Positions 1 through 6,625 of a stretch of DNA of 7,034 nt are shown here, piece by piece. How positions within the stretch are numbered: position 1 is the first letter of the stretch; each line of letters starts with the position of its first letter. Source of the stretch: Lachnospiraceae bacterium (lineage in GTDB: Bacteria > Bacillota > Clostridia > Lachnospirales > Lachnospiraceae); NCBI GenBank assembly GCA_021199395.1, contig JAJQIE010000022.1:1-7034 (forward strand), given 5' to 3'. The notes beneath the pieces were generated by a model. That model saw only the letters and a program-made list of their open reading frames with translations. It made no database searches and was not told where the DNA came from. The position numbers and the translations under genes are program-made.

Positions 1-1291
1 TCTGCACTTCATCTGCCACGGCCGCTGATCCCGTAGTCTGTGCCTCCGTCGTTGCCTCTGCTGCCTGTGTTTCTGCTGCTTCTGTTGTCTGCGTCTCCGC
101 AGCTTCTGTCGTTGCCTCTGCCGTCAACGCCTCAGCCCCGGCCGTTGACGCCTCTGTTGTCGCTTCCTCATCCTCCGACACTATAGCAGTCTGCTCCTCC
201 TCTACCGCAGTCTCCTCCGGCAGTTCTTCCGCAGAATTTGTTTTTACCGCAGCCGTATCCTCCAGATTTGCGGACGCTCCATCCTGAGGCGCTCCCGCCG
301 CGCTCTCCCCGGTCTGAGTCGCCTCGGACTCGCCTGATGCAGCCTGTGTCTCCTCCTCCGTATCCAGAACCAGATGACCCGCTCCGGCAAGCACCGAGGT
401 ATCATAACCGGCCAGCGCATACATTTTCTCCAGAATCTCATTGTATTCCTGATTTTTTTCTTTTATCTGTGACTCCAGATCTGTCTCCGTCTCCGACAAC
501 ACCGCCTGCTCACTCTCAAGCTCCGCGATTTCAGACTCAATGGCAGCGGCAGGATCTTCCGTTTCAGTCTCAGTCTCTGTCTCTGTTTCTGTCTCAGACT
601 CCGTCTCGGATTCGCTTTCTGTTTCAGTTTCTGTCTCTGTCTCAGACTCCGTCTCAAACTCGCTCTCCATTTCAGACTCACCCTCTGACGCGGAAGATGC
701 GCTTCCCGATGAGCTGCTGCTCGATGAATCATCCTCGTCATACTCACCATTTTCGAGATCTTCGATTCTCTCCTCCATCTCTGTGAGCAGTTCTTCATGC
801 TCCTCAATCGTGTCCTCCAGATCCGCCTCCGATTCAGACCGTACAAATTCCGCCTGATCCGCTTCCGCCTGGGCAAGCTCCAGCGTATATTCAGCCGTCT
901 GCATCCCCTGCGTGTAGGAAAGCTGGGCGTCCGTCAGGTTATTTTCCGCCCGGATGATTGCCGCCGCATAATAATCCAGCGCCTCCTGATAGCTGTCATC
1001 TGTTATTTTCAGAATACTGGTTCCCTCCTGCACATAGGAGCCGGAGGAAACATAAACCTCCTCTACGATCAGTTCCACCGCGGTCGTATCCATTCCCGCG
1101 TAATAATCTGTCGAAGAAATCTGAGTCGTTCCCTCATATTCCAGCTCCTCCGCATCCGCGAAAGCCACCGTACAGCTCATAAGCTGACCGCAAAAAACAG
1201 CCAGCGATAAAAAGCAGCTTATTGCTGCTTTTCCCCCCGGCCATCGAATTCTATATGTATTCTCCTTTGTTTTCGTCTGATTACCTCTCAT
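1..1291 (-). CDS. HlyD/MacA-type membrane fusion (efflux adaptor) protein, C-terminus beyond window
   Basis: The frame is open for 430 codons from ATG 1291 to the window edge, so the C-terminus is missing. The start is set by GGGAGG at 1303-1298, six bases upstream. Residues 1-46 form an export signal: basic start, hydrophobic AAISCFLSLAVFCG, and an AFA/DAEE signal-peptidase I site. Residues 70-97 (VELIVEEVYVSSGSYVQEG, then ILKI) match the first half of the biotinyl/lipoyl-like barrel-sandwich motif of membrane fusion proteins. Residues 100-180 and 248-292 are Glu/Gln/Leu-rich and look like the two arms of a coiled-coil hairpin. Between them sit a Ser run and a (Glu-Ser/Thr)n tract (205-245). 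Residues 311-430 are Ala/Glu/Thr low complexity. In this family the adaptor usually works with an ABC or RND exporter; the partner would lie downstream, outside the window. The returning half of the barrel domain is not visible. Another envelope protein with a lipoyl-like fold remains possible. Confidence 0.72.
   Translation of the reverse strand, partial: MRGNQTKTKENTYRIRWPGGKAAISCFLSLAVFCGQLMSCTVAFADAEELEYEGTTQISSTDYYAGMDTTAVELIVEEVYVSSGSYVQEGTSILKITDDSYQEALDYYAAAIIRAENNLTDAQLSYTQGMQTAEYTLELAQAEADQAEFVRSESEADLEDTIEEHEELLTEMEERIEDLENGEYDEDDSSSSSSSGSASSASEGESEMESEFETESETETETETESESETESETETETETETETEDPAAAIESEIAELESEQAVLSETETDLESQIKEKNQEYNEILEKMYALAGYDTSVLAGAGHLVLDTEEETQAASGESEATQTGESAAGAPQDGASANLEDTAAVKTNSAEELPEETAVEEEQTAIVSEDEEATTEASTAGAEALTAEATTEAAETQTTEAAETQAAEATTEAQTTGSAAVADEVQ
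32..163 (-). repeat. Ala/Glu/Thr low-complexity repeat coding region
   Basis: This part of the adaptor gene encodes residues 377-420, made almost entirely of Ala, Glu, Thr and Gln, with the near-repeats ATTEAAETQ, TTEAAETQ and AAEATTEAQ. The DNA repeats imperfectly (for example two copies of tcgttgcctctg). It probably encodes a flexible acidic linker. Whether a folded domain follows cannot be seen because the window ends. Confidence 0.65.
557..679 (-). repeat. (Glu-Ser/Thr)n hexanucleotide-period repeat in adaptor gene
   Basis: Twenty consecutive Glu-X dipeptides are encoded here (residues 205-244), where X is Thr or Ser in all but two (one Met, one Phe). At DNA level this is a 6-base period of GAG/GAA plus ACA/ACG/ACT/TCT/AGC, giving a purine-rich coding strand and a CT-rich plus strand. 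Codons vary between units, which suggests selection on the peptide or an old expansion rather than a fresh slippage event. A run of seven serines sits just before it (residues 189-195). The tract falls between two predicted coiled-coil arms. Confidence 0.85.
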
Positions 1292-1297
1292 AATTTT

Positions 1298-1303
1298 CCT
1301 CCC
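1298..1303 (-). promoter_or_regulatory. Ribosome binding site of the adaptor gene
   Basis: On the minus strand GGGAGG stands six bases before ATG 1291. It supports this start over the internal Met residues further in, which would remove the signal peptide. Confidence 0.8.
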
Positions 1304-1305
1304 AC

Positions 1306-1331
1306 ATTGACGCTATCTTCCAGATGTCAAT
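1306..1331 (-). promoter_or_regulatory. Inverted repeat beside the adaptor ribosome binding site (operator or leader hairpin)
   Basis: ATTGAC (1306-1311) and GTCAAT (1326-1331) are perfect inverted arms. Inside them ATCT (1315-1318) pairs with AGAT (1322-1325) around a TCC loop, leaving a three-base bulge (1312-1314). The element ends two bases from the GGGAGG site. It could be a DNA operator for a repressor or an mRNA hairpin affecting ribosome access. Which of these, if either, is inference. Confidence 0.4.
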
Positions 1332-1366
1332 CTATTTCCTGCTAGCATACGAGACTTCTGTGTTCT

Positions 1367-1397
1367 TTTATAGAGTAAAAAATGAAAAATCTGTGAA
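1367..1397 (-). promoter_or_regulatory. Candidate promoter for the adaptor gene
   Basis: On the minus strand TTCACA (1397-1392) and TATAAA (1372-1367) each match the sigma-A consensus at five of six bases, but the spacer is 19 bases, longer than ideal. The surroundings are AT-rich. It lies between the ftsH terminator and the adaptor start, where a promoter is expected. No better pair was seen: the TTGACA at 1329-1324 has no good -10 box. Confidence 0.35.
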
Positions 1398-1419
1398 AAA
1401 GGAGATACGGTCTGCGCAG

Positions 1420-1453
1420 AAAAAAAGATTTGGCACGCGTACATGCCAAATCT
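1420..1453 (-). terminator. Rho-independent terminator of ftsH
   Basis: AGATTTGGCA and TGCCAAATCT form a perfect 10-bp stem (1453-1444 with 1435-1426) around an eight-base loop. On the minus strand it is followed by seven T residues (1426-1420, the first shared with the stem). It begins 15 bases after the ftsH stop. There is no T run on the other side, so it acts only for minus-strand transcripts. It separates ftsH from the adaptor gene. Confidence 0.88.
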
Positions 1454-1468
1454 CACATAATCAGATAT

Positions 1469-3550
1469 TTATTCCGGCTGTGACGTTTCTGTTCCATTCA
1501 GCTGCGGCGTTTCCGTGTCCGCAGACCCTGCGGGATCTGTGCTTTCCACCTGCGGCAGCTCCGCTGTCGGTGTCGTCTCGTCTGCGGTCTGGCTGACTGC
1601 CGAAGCTTCCTTTGCCGGACGCTCAGAGATCCTTGCGCCAAGCTTCTCTGTGTTATTCCCTTCACCCTCACACTCGTGGAAGATCTCCATGAATTCTTTT
1701 CCTGTGATGGTTTCCTTCTCAATCAGGAATTCCGCGATCTTGTCCATCGTCCTGCGGTGCTCGGTAAGCAGACGCTTCGCCTCCTCATAGGAAGCCTTCA
1801 GGATCTGCATAACCTCCTGATCCACATCCGCCGCTGTCACATCACTGCAATTCATCACCGGACGGTTATCCAGATACTGCGCGGCAGGTATCTCAAGCCC
1901 CATCAGGCCAAATTTTTCTGACATACCATACTGCGTCACCATCGCGCGTGCTACACGCGTCGCTTTTTCAATATCATTCGCTGCACCGGTCGTCACCGTG
2001 TCAAATACGATTTCCTCCGCAGCGCGCCCTGCCACAAACTCTACCAGCATCGCGCGGATTTCTTTTTCTGTGTTGAGGTATTTTTCTTCCTCCGGCACAT
2101 TCATGACATAGCCAAGCGCCCCCATCGTGCGGGGTACGATCGTAATCTTCTGTACCGGCTCGGAATCCTTCTGCAATGCGCTCACCAGAGCATGTCCCAC
2201 CTCATGGTAAGAGACAATCCGCCGCTCTTCCTTGCTGAGCACGCGATCCTTCTTCTCCTTGCCAACCAGGACAATCTCCACCGCTTCAAATAAATCCTGC
2301 TGTGAAACGGCCTTGCGCCCTTTCTTTACCGCGAGGATCGCGGCTTCATTGATCATATTGGCCAGGTCAGAGCCTACTGCTCCGGAGGTCGCCAGCGCGA
2401 TCGCTTCCAGATCGACCGTCTCATCCATGCTGACATCCTTTGAATGCACCTTCAGCGTCTCAATACGCCCCTTCAGATCCGGCTTGTCTACCACGACCCG
2501 GCGGTCAAACCGTCCCGGACGAAGCAGCGCCTGATCCAGCACCTCCGGCCGGTTCGTCGCCGCCAGCACGATCAGTCCCTTCGACGGCTCAAAACCGTCC
2601 ATCTCCGCCAGAAGCTGGTTCAGGGTCTGCTCCCGCTCGTCATTTCCGCCGCCGAAACGGGTATCGCGGCTCTTCGCCACCGCGTCAATCTCATCGATAA
2701 AGATAATACAGGGCGCGTTTTTCTTCGCTTCCTCAAACAGATCACGCACACGGGACGCGCCGACGCCGACGAACATCTCTACAAAATCTGAACCGGAAAG
2801 AGAGAAAAACGGACATTTCGCCTCACCGGCGACCGCTCTCGCCAGCAGCGTCTTTCCGGTGCCGGGAGGGCCTACAAGCAGAGCGCCCTTGGGCAGCTTC
2901 GCTCCGATCTCCGTATACTTTCCGGGATTTTCCAGGAAATCCACGACCTCCTGCAGAGATTCCTTCGCCTCATCCTGTCCCGCCACGTCTTTAAACGTCA
3001 CACCGGTTTCCTTCTGAATGTATACCTTTGCCTTGCTCTTGCCTACGCCCATGACGCCGCCGCCACCGGACATTCTCCGCATCGCGAACGCAAAAATCAC
3101 CCAGATAATGAGCAATGGCAGAAAACTGAGGATCACACTCCAGATCAGACTTGACGTCGTATCCGGAATATTCCATGTAAAAGCTACCCCGGCCTGATCC
3201 AGACGGGCCACCAGATTCGGGTCATCCGGATTGCCGGTATAATATGTTACCGTCCCCGATGAAGTACCAAAATACTCAGACAGTGAATCGCTGCTTACCT
3301 CAATCTCAATCTGATCTGAATATACAGTAACGTAGCTTACCATCCCTTCATCAAGTAATTCGAGAAATTCATCATAAGTAATTTCTACGGAGGACGTATT
3401 GCTTCCCCAGCTGTTATTTATCAGAGCCAGGACAAGCAAGGTGACCAGTGTAACCACCAGAAATATCATAAAAGTATTATTATTCCTGCCCTGGCGGTTT
3501 GGATCCTGGTCTCCGCCGCGACGGCGGTTGTCGTTTTGATTATAATCCAT
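1469..3550 (-). CDS. ftsH: ATP-dependent zinc metalloprotease FtsH
   Basis: This 693-residue protein is a membrane-anchored AAA+ protease, which in this family forms hexamers that extract and degrade membrane proteins and short-lived regulators. Order of parts: short Asn/Arg-rich cytoplasmic N-terminus; first membrane helix about 27-46; extracytoplasmic domain about 47-133; second helix about 134-157; Gly-rich linker; AAA+ domain with Walker A GPPGTGKT (227-234), pore loop MFVGVG (259-264), Walker B IIFIDE (282-287), and second region of homology with likely arginine fingers R344 and R347; protease domain with HEVGH (449-453) and likely third zinc ligand D526. All key residues are present. 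The last ~60 residues are a Thr/Glu/Pro-rich tail. The start is ATG 3550, with AGGAGG seven bases upstream. An in-frame ATG at 3634 would add 28 residues but overlaps the promoter -10 box. Many Firmicutes keep ftsH near tilS-hpt; here it stands alone, so it may be an extra copy. Confidence 0.97.
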   Translation of the reverse strand: MDYNQNDNRRRGGDQDPNRQGRNNNTFMIFLVVTLVTLLVLALINNSWGSNTSSVEITYDEFLELLDEGMVSYVTVYSDQIEIEVSSDSLSEYFGTSSGTVTYYTGNPDDPNLVARLDQAGVAFTWNIPDTTSSLIWSVILSFLPLLIIWVIFAFAMRRMSGGGGVMGVGKSKAKVYIQKETGVTFKDVAGQDEAKESLQEVVDFLENPGKYTEIGAKLPKGALLVGPPGTGKTLLARAVAGEAKCPFFSLSGSDFVEMFVGVGASRVRDLFEEAKKNAPCIIFIDEIDAVAKSRDTRFGGGNDEREQTLNQLLAEMDGFEPSKGLIVLAATNRPEVLDQALLRPGRFDRRVVVDKPDLKGRIETLKVHSKDVSMDETVDLEAIALATSGAVGSDLANMINEAAILAVKKGRKAVSQQDLFEAVEIVLVGKEKKDRVLSKEERRIVSYHEVGHALVSALQKDSEPVQKITIVPRTMGALGYVMNVPEEEKYLNTEKEIRAMLVEFVAGRAAEEIVFDTVTTGAANDIEKATRVARAMVTQYGMSEKFGLMGLEIPAAQYLDNRPVMNCSDVTAADVDQEVMQILKASYEEAKRLLTEHRRTMDKIAEFLIEKETITGKEFMEIFHECEGEGNNTEKLGARISERPAKEASAVSQTADETTPTAELPQVESTDPAGSADTETPQLNGTETSQPE

Positions 3551-3557
3551 TCGATTG

Positions 3558-3563
3558 CCTCCT
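3558..3563 (-). promoter_or_regulatory. Ribosome binding site that fixes the ftsH start
   Basis: A perfect AGGAGG on the minus strand lies seven bases before ATG 3550. It decides for the shorter start, which places the Asn/Arg-rich segment and first membrane helix where FtsH proteins normally have them. Confidence 0.9.
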
Positions 3564-3584
3564 GATTTCGCTGTATACGAGGCC

Positions 3585-3615
3585 GCGCATCCGGAATCGC
3601 CCGTCGGCGATGCGC
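3585..3615 (-). promoter_or_regulatory. Structured 5' leader of ftsH with competing stems
   Basis: Within the presumed leader, GCGCATC and GATGCGC arms (3609-3615 and 3585-3591) can form a 7-bp GC-rich stem. ATCGCC and GGCGAT (3606-3611 and 3596-3601) can form a 6-bp stem with a four-base loop. The two share bases 3609-3611, so they compete. Such a leader could affect translation or mRNA stability. No known riboswitch class was recognised, and function is inference. Confidence 0.35.
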
Positions 3616-3632
3616 AGCGTCCAATATTCCTC

Positions 3633-3661
3633 ATTATAATTTGCTATTCAACAGAAATCAA
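3633..3661 (-). promoter_or_regulatory. Promoter of ftsH
   Basis: The minus strand has TTGATT (3661-3656), a 17-base spacer and a perfect TATAAT (3638-3633), a sigma-A-type promoter giving a leader of roughly 75 bases. A second TATAAT lies upstream at 3674-3669 but has only a poor -35 box (CAGACT), so it is a weaker candidate. No CIRCE-like or CtsR-like heat-shock operator was noticed. Confidence 0.65.
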
Positions 3662-3685
3662 TACCGCAATTATAAACGTTTTGTG

Positions 3686-3716
3686 AAAAAAAGTCTGTTC
3701 TGTCACACGATAGAAC
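3686..3716 (-). terminator. Weak putative terminator after the sulfotransferase gene
   Basis: On the minus strand GTTCT (3716-3712) pairs with AGAAC (3701-3697), with two more inner pairs possible past a mismatch. After a few bases comes a run of seven T residues (3692-3686). It lies 20 bases past the stop of the sulfotransferase gene and before the ftsH promoter, the right place for a terminator. The stem is short and AT-rich, so read-through into ftsH is likely. Confidence 0.4.
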
Positions 3717-3735
3717 CCAATGCCATCAGATATAA

Positions 3736-6534
3736 TCACGATATCGTAAAGCTTCCCTCTATCTCATACAGCTCATCATCATACATAATCTGCAGGGTAT
3801 AGGTATCGGCAGCCAGCTCCGTCAGCGGGATCGGCAGCCCATAATGGTAGCTGTCCACTTCATCCGAAAGCAGCAGAATGTCCGTAATATCATAGACATA
3901 GGTATGCTCCGTCCCATTGAAGATCACCTGTGTATACATATGGTCGCCCGAATAAAGATACAGCACACTGCCGCGAATACCAACACTTACCTTTTCTGCT
4001 GACAGCGCCTCATTGCCTGCAGCGCTGACCGGCTCTGTCACCTCCACGGGCGTGCGCAGCGTCCCTTTTACGCAATTATCCGGCATCGTGTAAACTCCGG
4101 CGCAGTCATTTGCCGAGAAGGATACCGCGTATCCACGATAAAATTTGTGTGAGATCTTCCATGTATTCAGGATCTCTCCCGTGTCGTAATCAATCTCGTA
4201 AACCTGCCCCCGGTTCTCCGAGGACGACGGAAGATATGCGTTTACGGAAAATACCCGATTCTCCTCACTCATGTAAAACGCATCGGAGGTGATAAGCGAG
4301 TAAGCTGTCTCAAAATTTTTCAGCTGCGTCACCGTCATATTTTCCGCATCTACGGAATATATTTTTACATAGGAAGCCTCCGTATAGTCATAGCTGTCCA
4401 CCATCCGGTAATACGCATAGTGATTGTCAAACAGCATAATCTCTGTCGTGTCCGGATTCCCGTCCAGATCTTCTTCCAGGGCATAGGCCGTGTGCTGCTG
4501 ATAATGCCACTGGAATTCCTCTGTGGCGGCGAGCACCTTGTCCTCATACCCTGTCCCCTCCCACACCGTCGGGTCCGAGAGAATCCATAAAATCTCATCT
4601 GAGGACCAGTCAATCCGGATCACCGAATGGAGATTCCTGCAGCTGATCAGGATCGAGTCCGTATCCTCATCGTAGGATACCGTATTCGTATGGCACCAGT
4701 CATCGCGGTCTATGTACTCCAGACCGGCAAAAAGCTCATTCAGATTGAGCGACTTCACGACCTCGCCTGTCTCACGGTCAATCTCCTGAATCATATTCTG
4801 CTCATATCCGTCGTTTGAATTTGTAAGAATCAGAAAATTCCCATCCGGCGTCATTTCCTGAATATCGTGGTGGACACCCTGCGGAAAATAATAAACATTG
4901 TAAATCCGTCCCAGATAGTCCATCTCCCAGAATTCCGGCGAATTTGACATGCTTGCGTTCGGATAAAGCACATTTTCCGCTTCTATCAGAAAATGCCCGT
5001 TTTCCAATGTGAAAACGCCATAATATTCCCATTCCACGGTACAATACCAGCGGATCTCTCCGGTCTCGTCAAACGCGTAGGCATACGGCGCGGACAGACC
5101 CGAAACCAGCATCAGATCCATCGAAGATTCCGTTGTATAACTCCCGACCTCAACCTCCTCCCGGAGATCATAGGGCAGGCTTTCCGTCTCAATCGTGATC
5201 GTTCTGGTGTCCGTCACAGTCCCGTCCGAATCCAGAAGCTCCAGCACAACCTCATTTTCATATCCGGCATAAAGTCCAAGCACCGGAACGATGTGCAGCG
5301 AAGCGGCGTCAATCGTATCCGTAATATCCTGCTCCTCTGTTTTACCTTTTACCGTCACACGGACCTCGCAGTCTTCCTCTGTCCGAAACGCCACCACCGC
5401 GGTCAGCGGCGTATACTGATATGGGTTCTGAATTACCAGAGGATCGTCAAAGGTACTGGCGTTTTCTTCTACCTCGGCAACGATCGCATCTGAGATTGCC
5501 TGCGTCTGCTCCGGCATCGTCAATTCCGTTTTTATATCCGTCTCAATAGCAAGCGCTTCGGAGGATACTACTGTATAGGATCGTCCGTCTACATCGTAAA
5601 GCGTCTCCTGCGGAACCGGCTTTTCGGTTTCTGTTTCGGTTTCTGCCTCAGACTCCGACTCCGTCTCAGATTCACTCTCTGCGGCCGCGGCGGTTTCGGA
5701 TTCCGTGTCTGCTTTCGTCACATCTGTTGCTCCCGTCTCCGATTCGCTCTCCGCAGTCTCGCCCGTCTCGGATTCCGTGTCTGCTTTCGTCGCTTCCGTC
5801 TCTCCCGACTCAGATTCGCTCTCCACAGTCTCGCCCGCCTCGGATTCCGTGTCCGCTTTCGTCGCTTCCGTTGCTCCCGTCTCCGATTCGCTCTCCGCAG
5901 TCTCGCCCGCCTCGGCTTCAGACTCTGCTTCCGATTCCTCTTCAGCAATCACGACCGGGATCGACAGCTCCTCCGACTCAAACGTATAAGTCAGCGTCAG
6001 ATTCCCCGCTTCCTCCGGAATCTCAAAGCAGATCCATCCCTCATAGCTGCCAAAATTCAGATCCGTCCCCGGCAGCCGGGACATTCCGTAATCCTCAATA
6101 AAGCTGTCGTCCATTCGCGAATAGCTGCCGCCATCGCCATCCGTCAAAAGCATATTTTCCCACTTGATTGCTTCCGTACTGCCATCCTTTACAAAAGACA
6201 GCTTCAGCATACAATACTCATACCCGTCCGCGGCCGACTGCTCCAGATCCGTAGTCTCCACGCTGGTATAGCCAAGAGACACACTGACAGAGCTTAAAGA
6301 AGCTGCCCGGCTGGCGTCCTCCAGACAGATCTGCCATCCTGACACATTATACACGACGGGAGAATCCGTCTCCGCAGCGCCCGCCTCAGATACATCCTCC
6401 GCCGCAGTCTCCTCCATTGTCCCTTCTGCAGCAGCATCCTCCGCCGCATAAACCGGGGACGGCATGGCAGCCCCCGCAAAGATCCCGATTACCAGAAAAA
6501 ATACCGCCGCAAACCGGCTTTTGCAATTCATCAT
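3736..6534 (-). CDS. Secreted aryl-sulfate sulfotransferase with extra N-terminal and C-terminal domains
   Basis: This 932-residue protein carries a PAPS-independent aryl-sulfate sulfotransferase (ASST) module. Family enzymes move a sulfuryl group from one phenolic sulfate to another phenol through a sulfo-histidine. Parts in order: signal peptide (1-30, cleavage VYA/AED); DUF4352-like beta domain (about 60-196); acidic linker (about 198-305) with three 24-residue repeats; ASST N-terminal beta domain (about 320-450); beta-propeller (about 465-810) with GVHHDI (H555, H556), DWCHTN (H615), SCRN (R633), QQHTA (H681) and FDNH (H705); a beta-rich C-terminal segment (about 840-932). From memory, E. 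coli AssT uses H252, H356, R374 and H436; the 18-residue gap from H356 to R374 equals that from H615 to R633. C811 and C821 could form a disulfide. No LPXTG or second membrane helix was seen, so it is probably released or held non-covalently. ATG 6534 and ATG 6531 both suit GGAGG at 6545-6541. Typical ASSTs are much shorter. Confidence 0.85.
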   Translation of the reverse strand: MMNCKSRFAAVFFLVIGIFAGAAMPSPVYAAEDAAAEGTMEETAAEDVSEAGAAETDSPVVYNVSGWQICLEDASRAASLSSVSVSLGYTSVETTDLEQSAADGYEYCMLKLSFVKDGSTEAIKWENMLLTDGDGGSYSRMDDSFIEDYGMSRLPGTDLNFGSYEGWICFEIPEEAGNLTLTYTFESEELSIPVVIAEEESEAESEAEAGETAESESETGATEATKADTESEAGETVESESESGETEATKADTESETGETAESESETGATDVTKADTESETAAAAESESETESESEAETETETEKPVPQETLYDVDGRSYTVVSSEALAIETDIKTELTMPEQTQAISDAIVAEVEENASTFDDPLVIQNPYQYTPLTAVVAFRTEEDCEVRVTVKGKTEEQDITDTIDAASLHIVPVLGLYAGYENEVVLELLDSDGTVTDTRTITIETESLPYDLREEVEVGSYTTESSMDLMLVSGLSAPYAYAFDETGEIRWYCTVEWEYYGVFTLENGHFLIEAENVLYPNASMSNSPEFWEMDYLGRIYNVYYFPQGVHHDIQEMTPDGNFLILTNSNDGYEQNMIQEIDRETGEVVKSLNLNELFAGLEYIDRDDWCHTNTVSYDEDTDSILISCRNLHSVIRIDWSSDEILWILSDPTVWEGTGYEDKVLAATEEFQWHYQQHTAYALEEDLDGNPDTTEIMLFDNHYAYYRMVDSYDYTEASYVKIYSVDAENMTVTQLKNFETAYSLITSDAFYMSEENRVFSVNAYLPSSSENRGQVYEIDYDTGEILNTWKISHKFYRGYAVSFSANDCAGVYTMPDNCVKGTLRTPVEVTEPVSAAGNEALSAEKVSVGIRGSVLYLYSGDHMYTQVIFNGTEHTYVYDITDILLLSDEVDSYHYGLPIPLTELAADTYTLQIMYDDELYEIEGSFTIS
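5623..5907 (-). repeat. Acidic linker: three 72-bp tandem repeats plus a Glu-Ser/Thr tract
   Basis: Residues 210-233, 234-257 and 258-281 (positions 5907-5692) are three 24-residue copies of a unit that reads GETAESESETG then ATEATKADTESE with a final A or T. The 72-bp units differ at only a few bases, which indicates fairly recent duplication. A degenerate half unit and a Glu-Ser/Thr stretch follow (to residue 304). The tract links the DUF4352-like domain to the sulfotransferase module and is probably extended and highly acidic. Copy number may vary between strains. Confidence 0.88.
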
Positions 6535-6539
6535 GCTAT

Positions 6540-6545
6540 CCCTCC
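6540..6545 (-). promoter_or_regulatory. Ribosome binding site of the sulfotransferase gene
   Basis: GGAGGG on the minus strand precedes two adjacent ATG codons (6534 and 6531). Its GGAGG core is six or nine bases away, so it does not choose between them; the effect on the protein is one Met. Confidence 0.8.
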
Positions 6546-6581
6546 AGACTTATTTCGTTTCGTTGATTTATTCTTTCTGCT

Positions 6582-6610
6582 AATATAATGCGGGATTTCT
6601 GACAAGTCAA
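6582..6610 (-). promoter_or_regulatory. Sigma-A-type promoter of the sulfotransferase gene
   Basis: The minus strand has TTGACT (6610-6605), a 17-base spacer and TATATT (6587-6582). Each box matches the consensus at five of six bases, and the spacing is ideal. Transcription should begin near 6575, giving a leader of about 40 bases. This makes the sulfotransferase gene independent of the upstream beta-galactosidase-like gene. No clear operator dyad overlaps the boxes. Confidence 0.72.
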
Positions 6611-6625
6611 TCTTTTTTAATGAAC

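Noticed and set aside
122..150. Perfect 8-bp inverted repeat CGTCAACG/CGTTGACG
   Set aside because: It lies inside the Ala/Glu/Thr repeat coding region and follows from similar codons (AST-A and ALT-A). No regulatory role is expected there.
238..786. Plus-strand open frame of 182 codons rich in Pro, Ser and Arg
   Set aside because: It is the antisense of the acidic repeat region of the adaptor gene. Its composition is simply the complement of Glu/Thr/Ser codons, and it has no ribosome binding site.
1340..1347. Palindrome TGCTAGCA near a TATGCT box as a possible promoter
   Set aside because: There is no -35 box at a fitting distance, and an 8-bp palindrome in a spacer is expected by chance fairly often.
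4993..5493. Plus-strand open frame of 166 codons
   Set aside because: It lies wholly opposite the sulfotransferase propeller and N-terminal domain, has no recognisable domain and no start signals; it is a shadow frame.
5692..5907. Tandem repeats considered as a CRISPR array
   Set aside because: The 72-bp units are directly adjacent with no unique spacers, stay in frame and encode protein.
5623..5907. Possible cell-wall anchor or collagen-like stalk
   Set aside because: No LPXTG motif, Gly-X-Y pattern or C-terminal membrane helix is present; the tract is an internal acidic linker.
5705..5989. Plus-strand Ser/Asp/Val repeat frame resembling an adhesin-like Ser-Asp repeat
   Set aside because: It is the complement of the Glu-Ser/Thr linker of the sulfotransferase. 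The minus-strand gene is continuous on both sides with clear domains, so the minus strand is the coding one.
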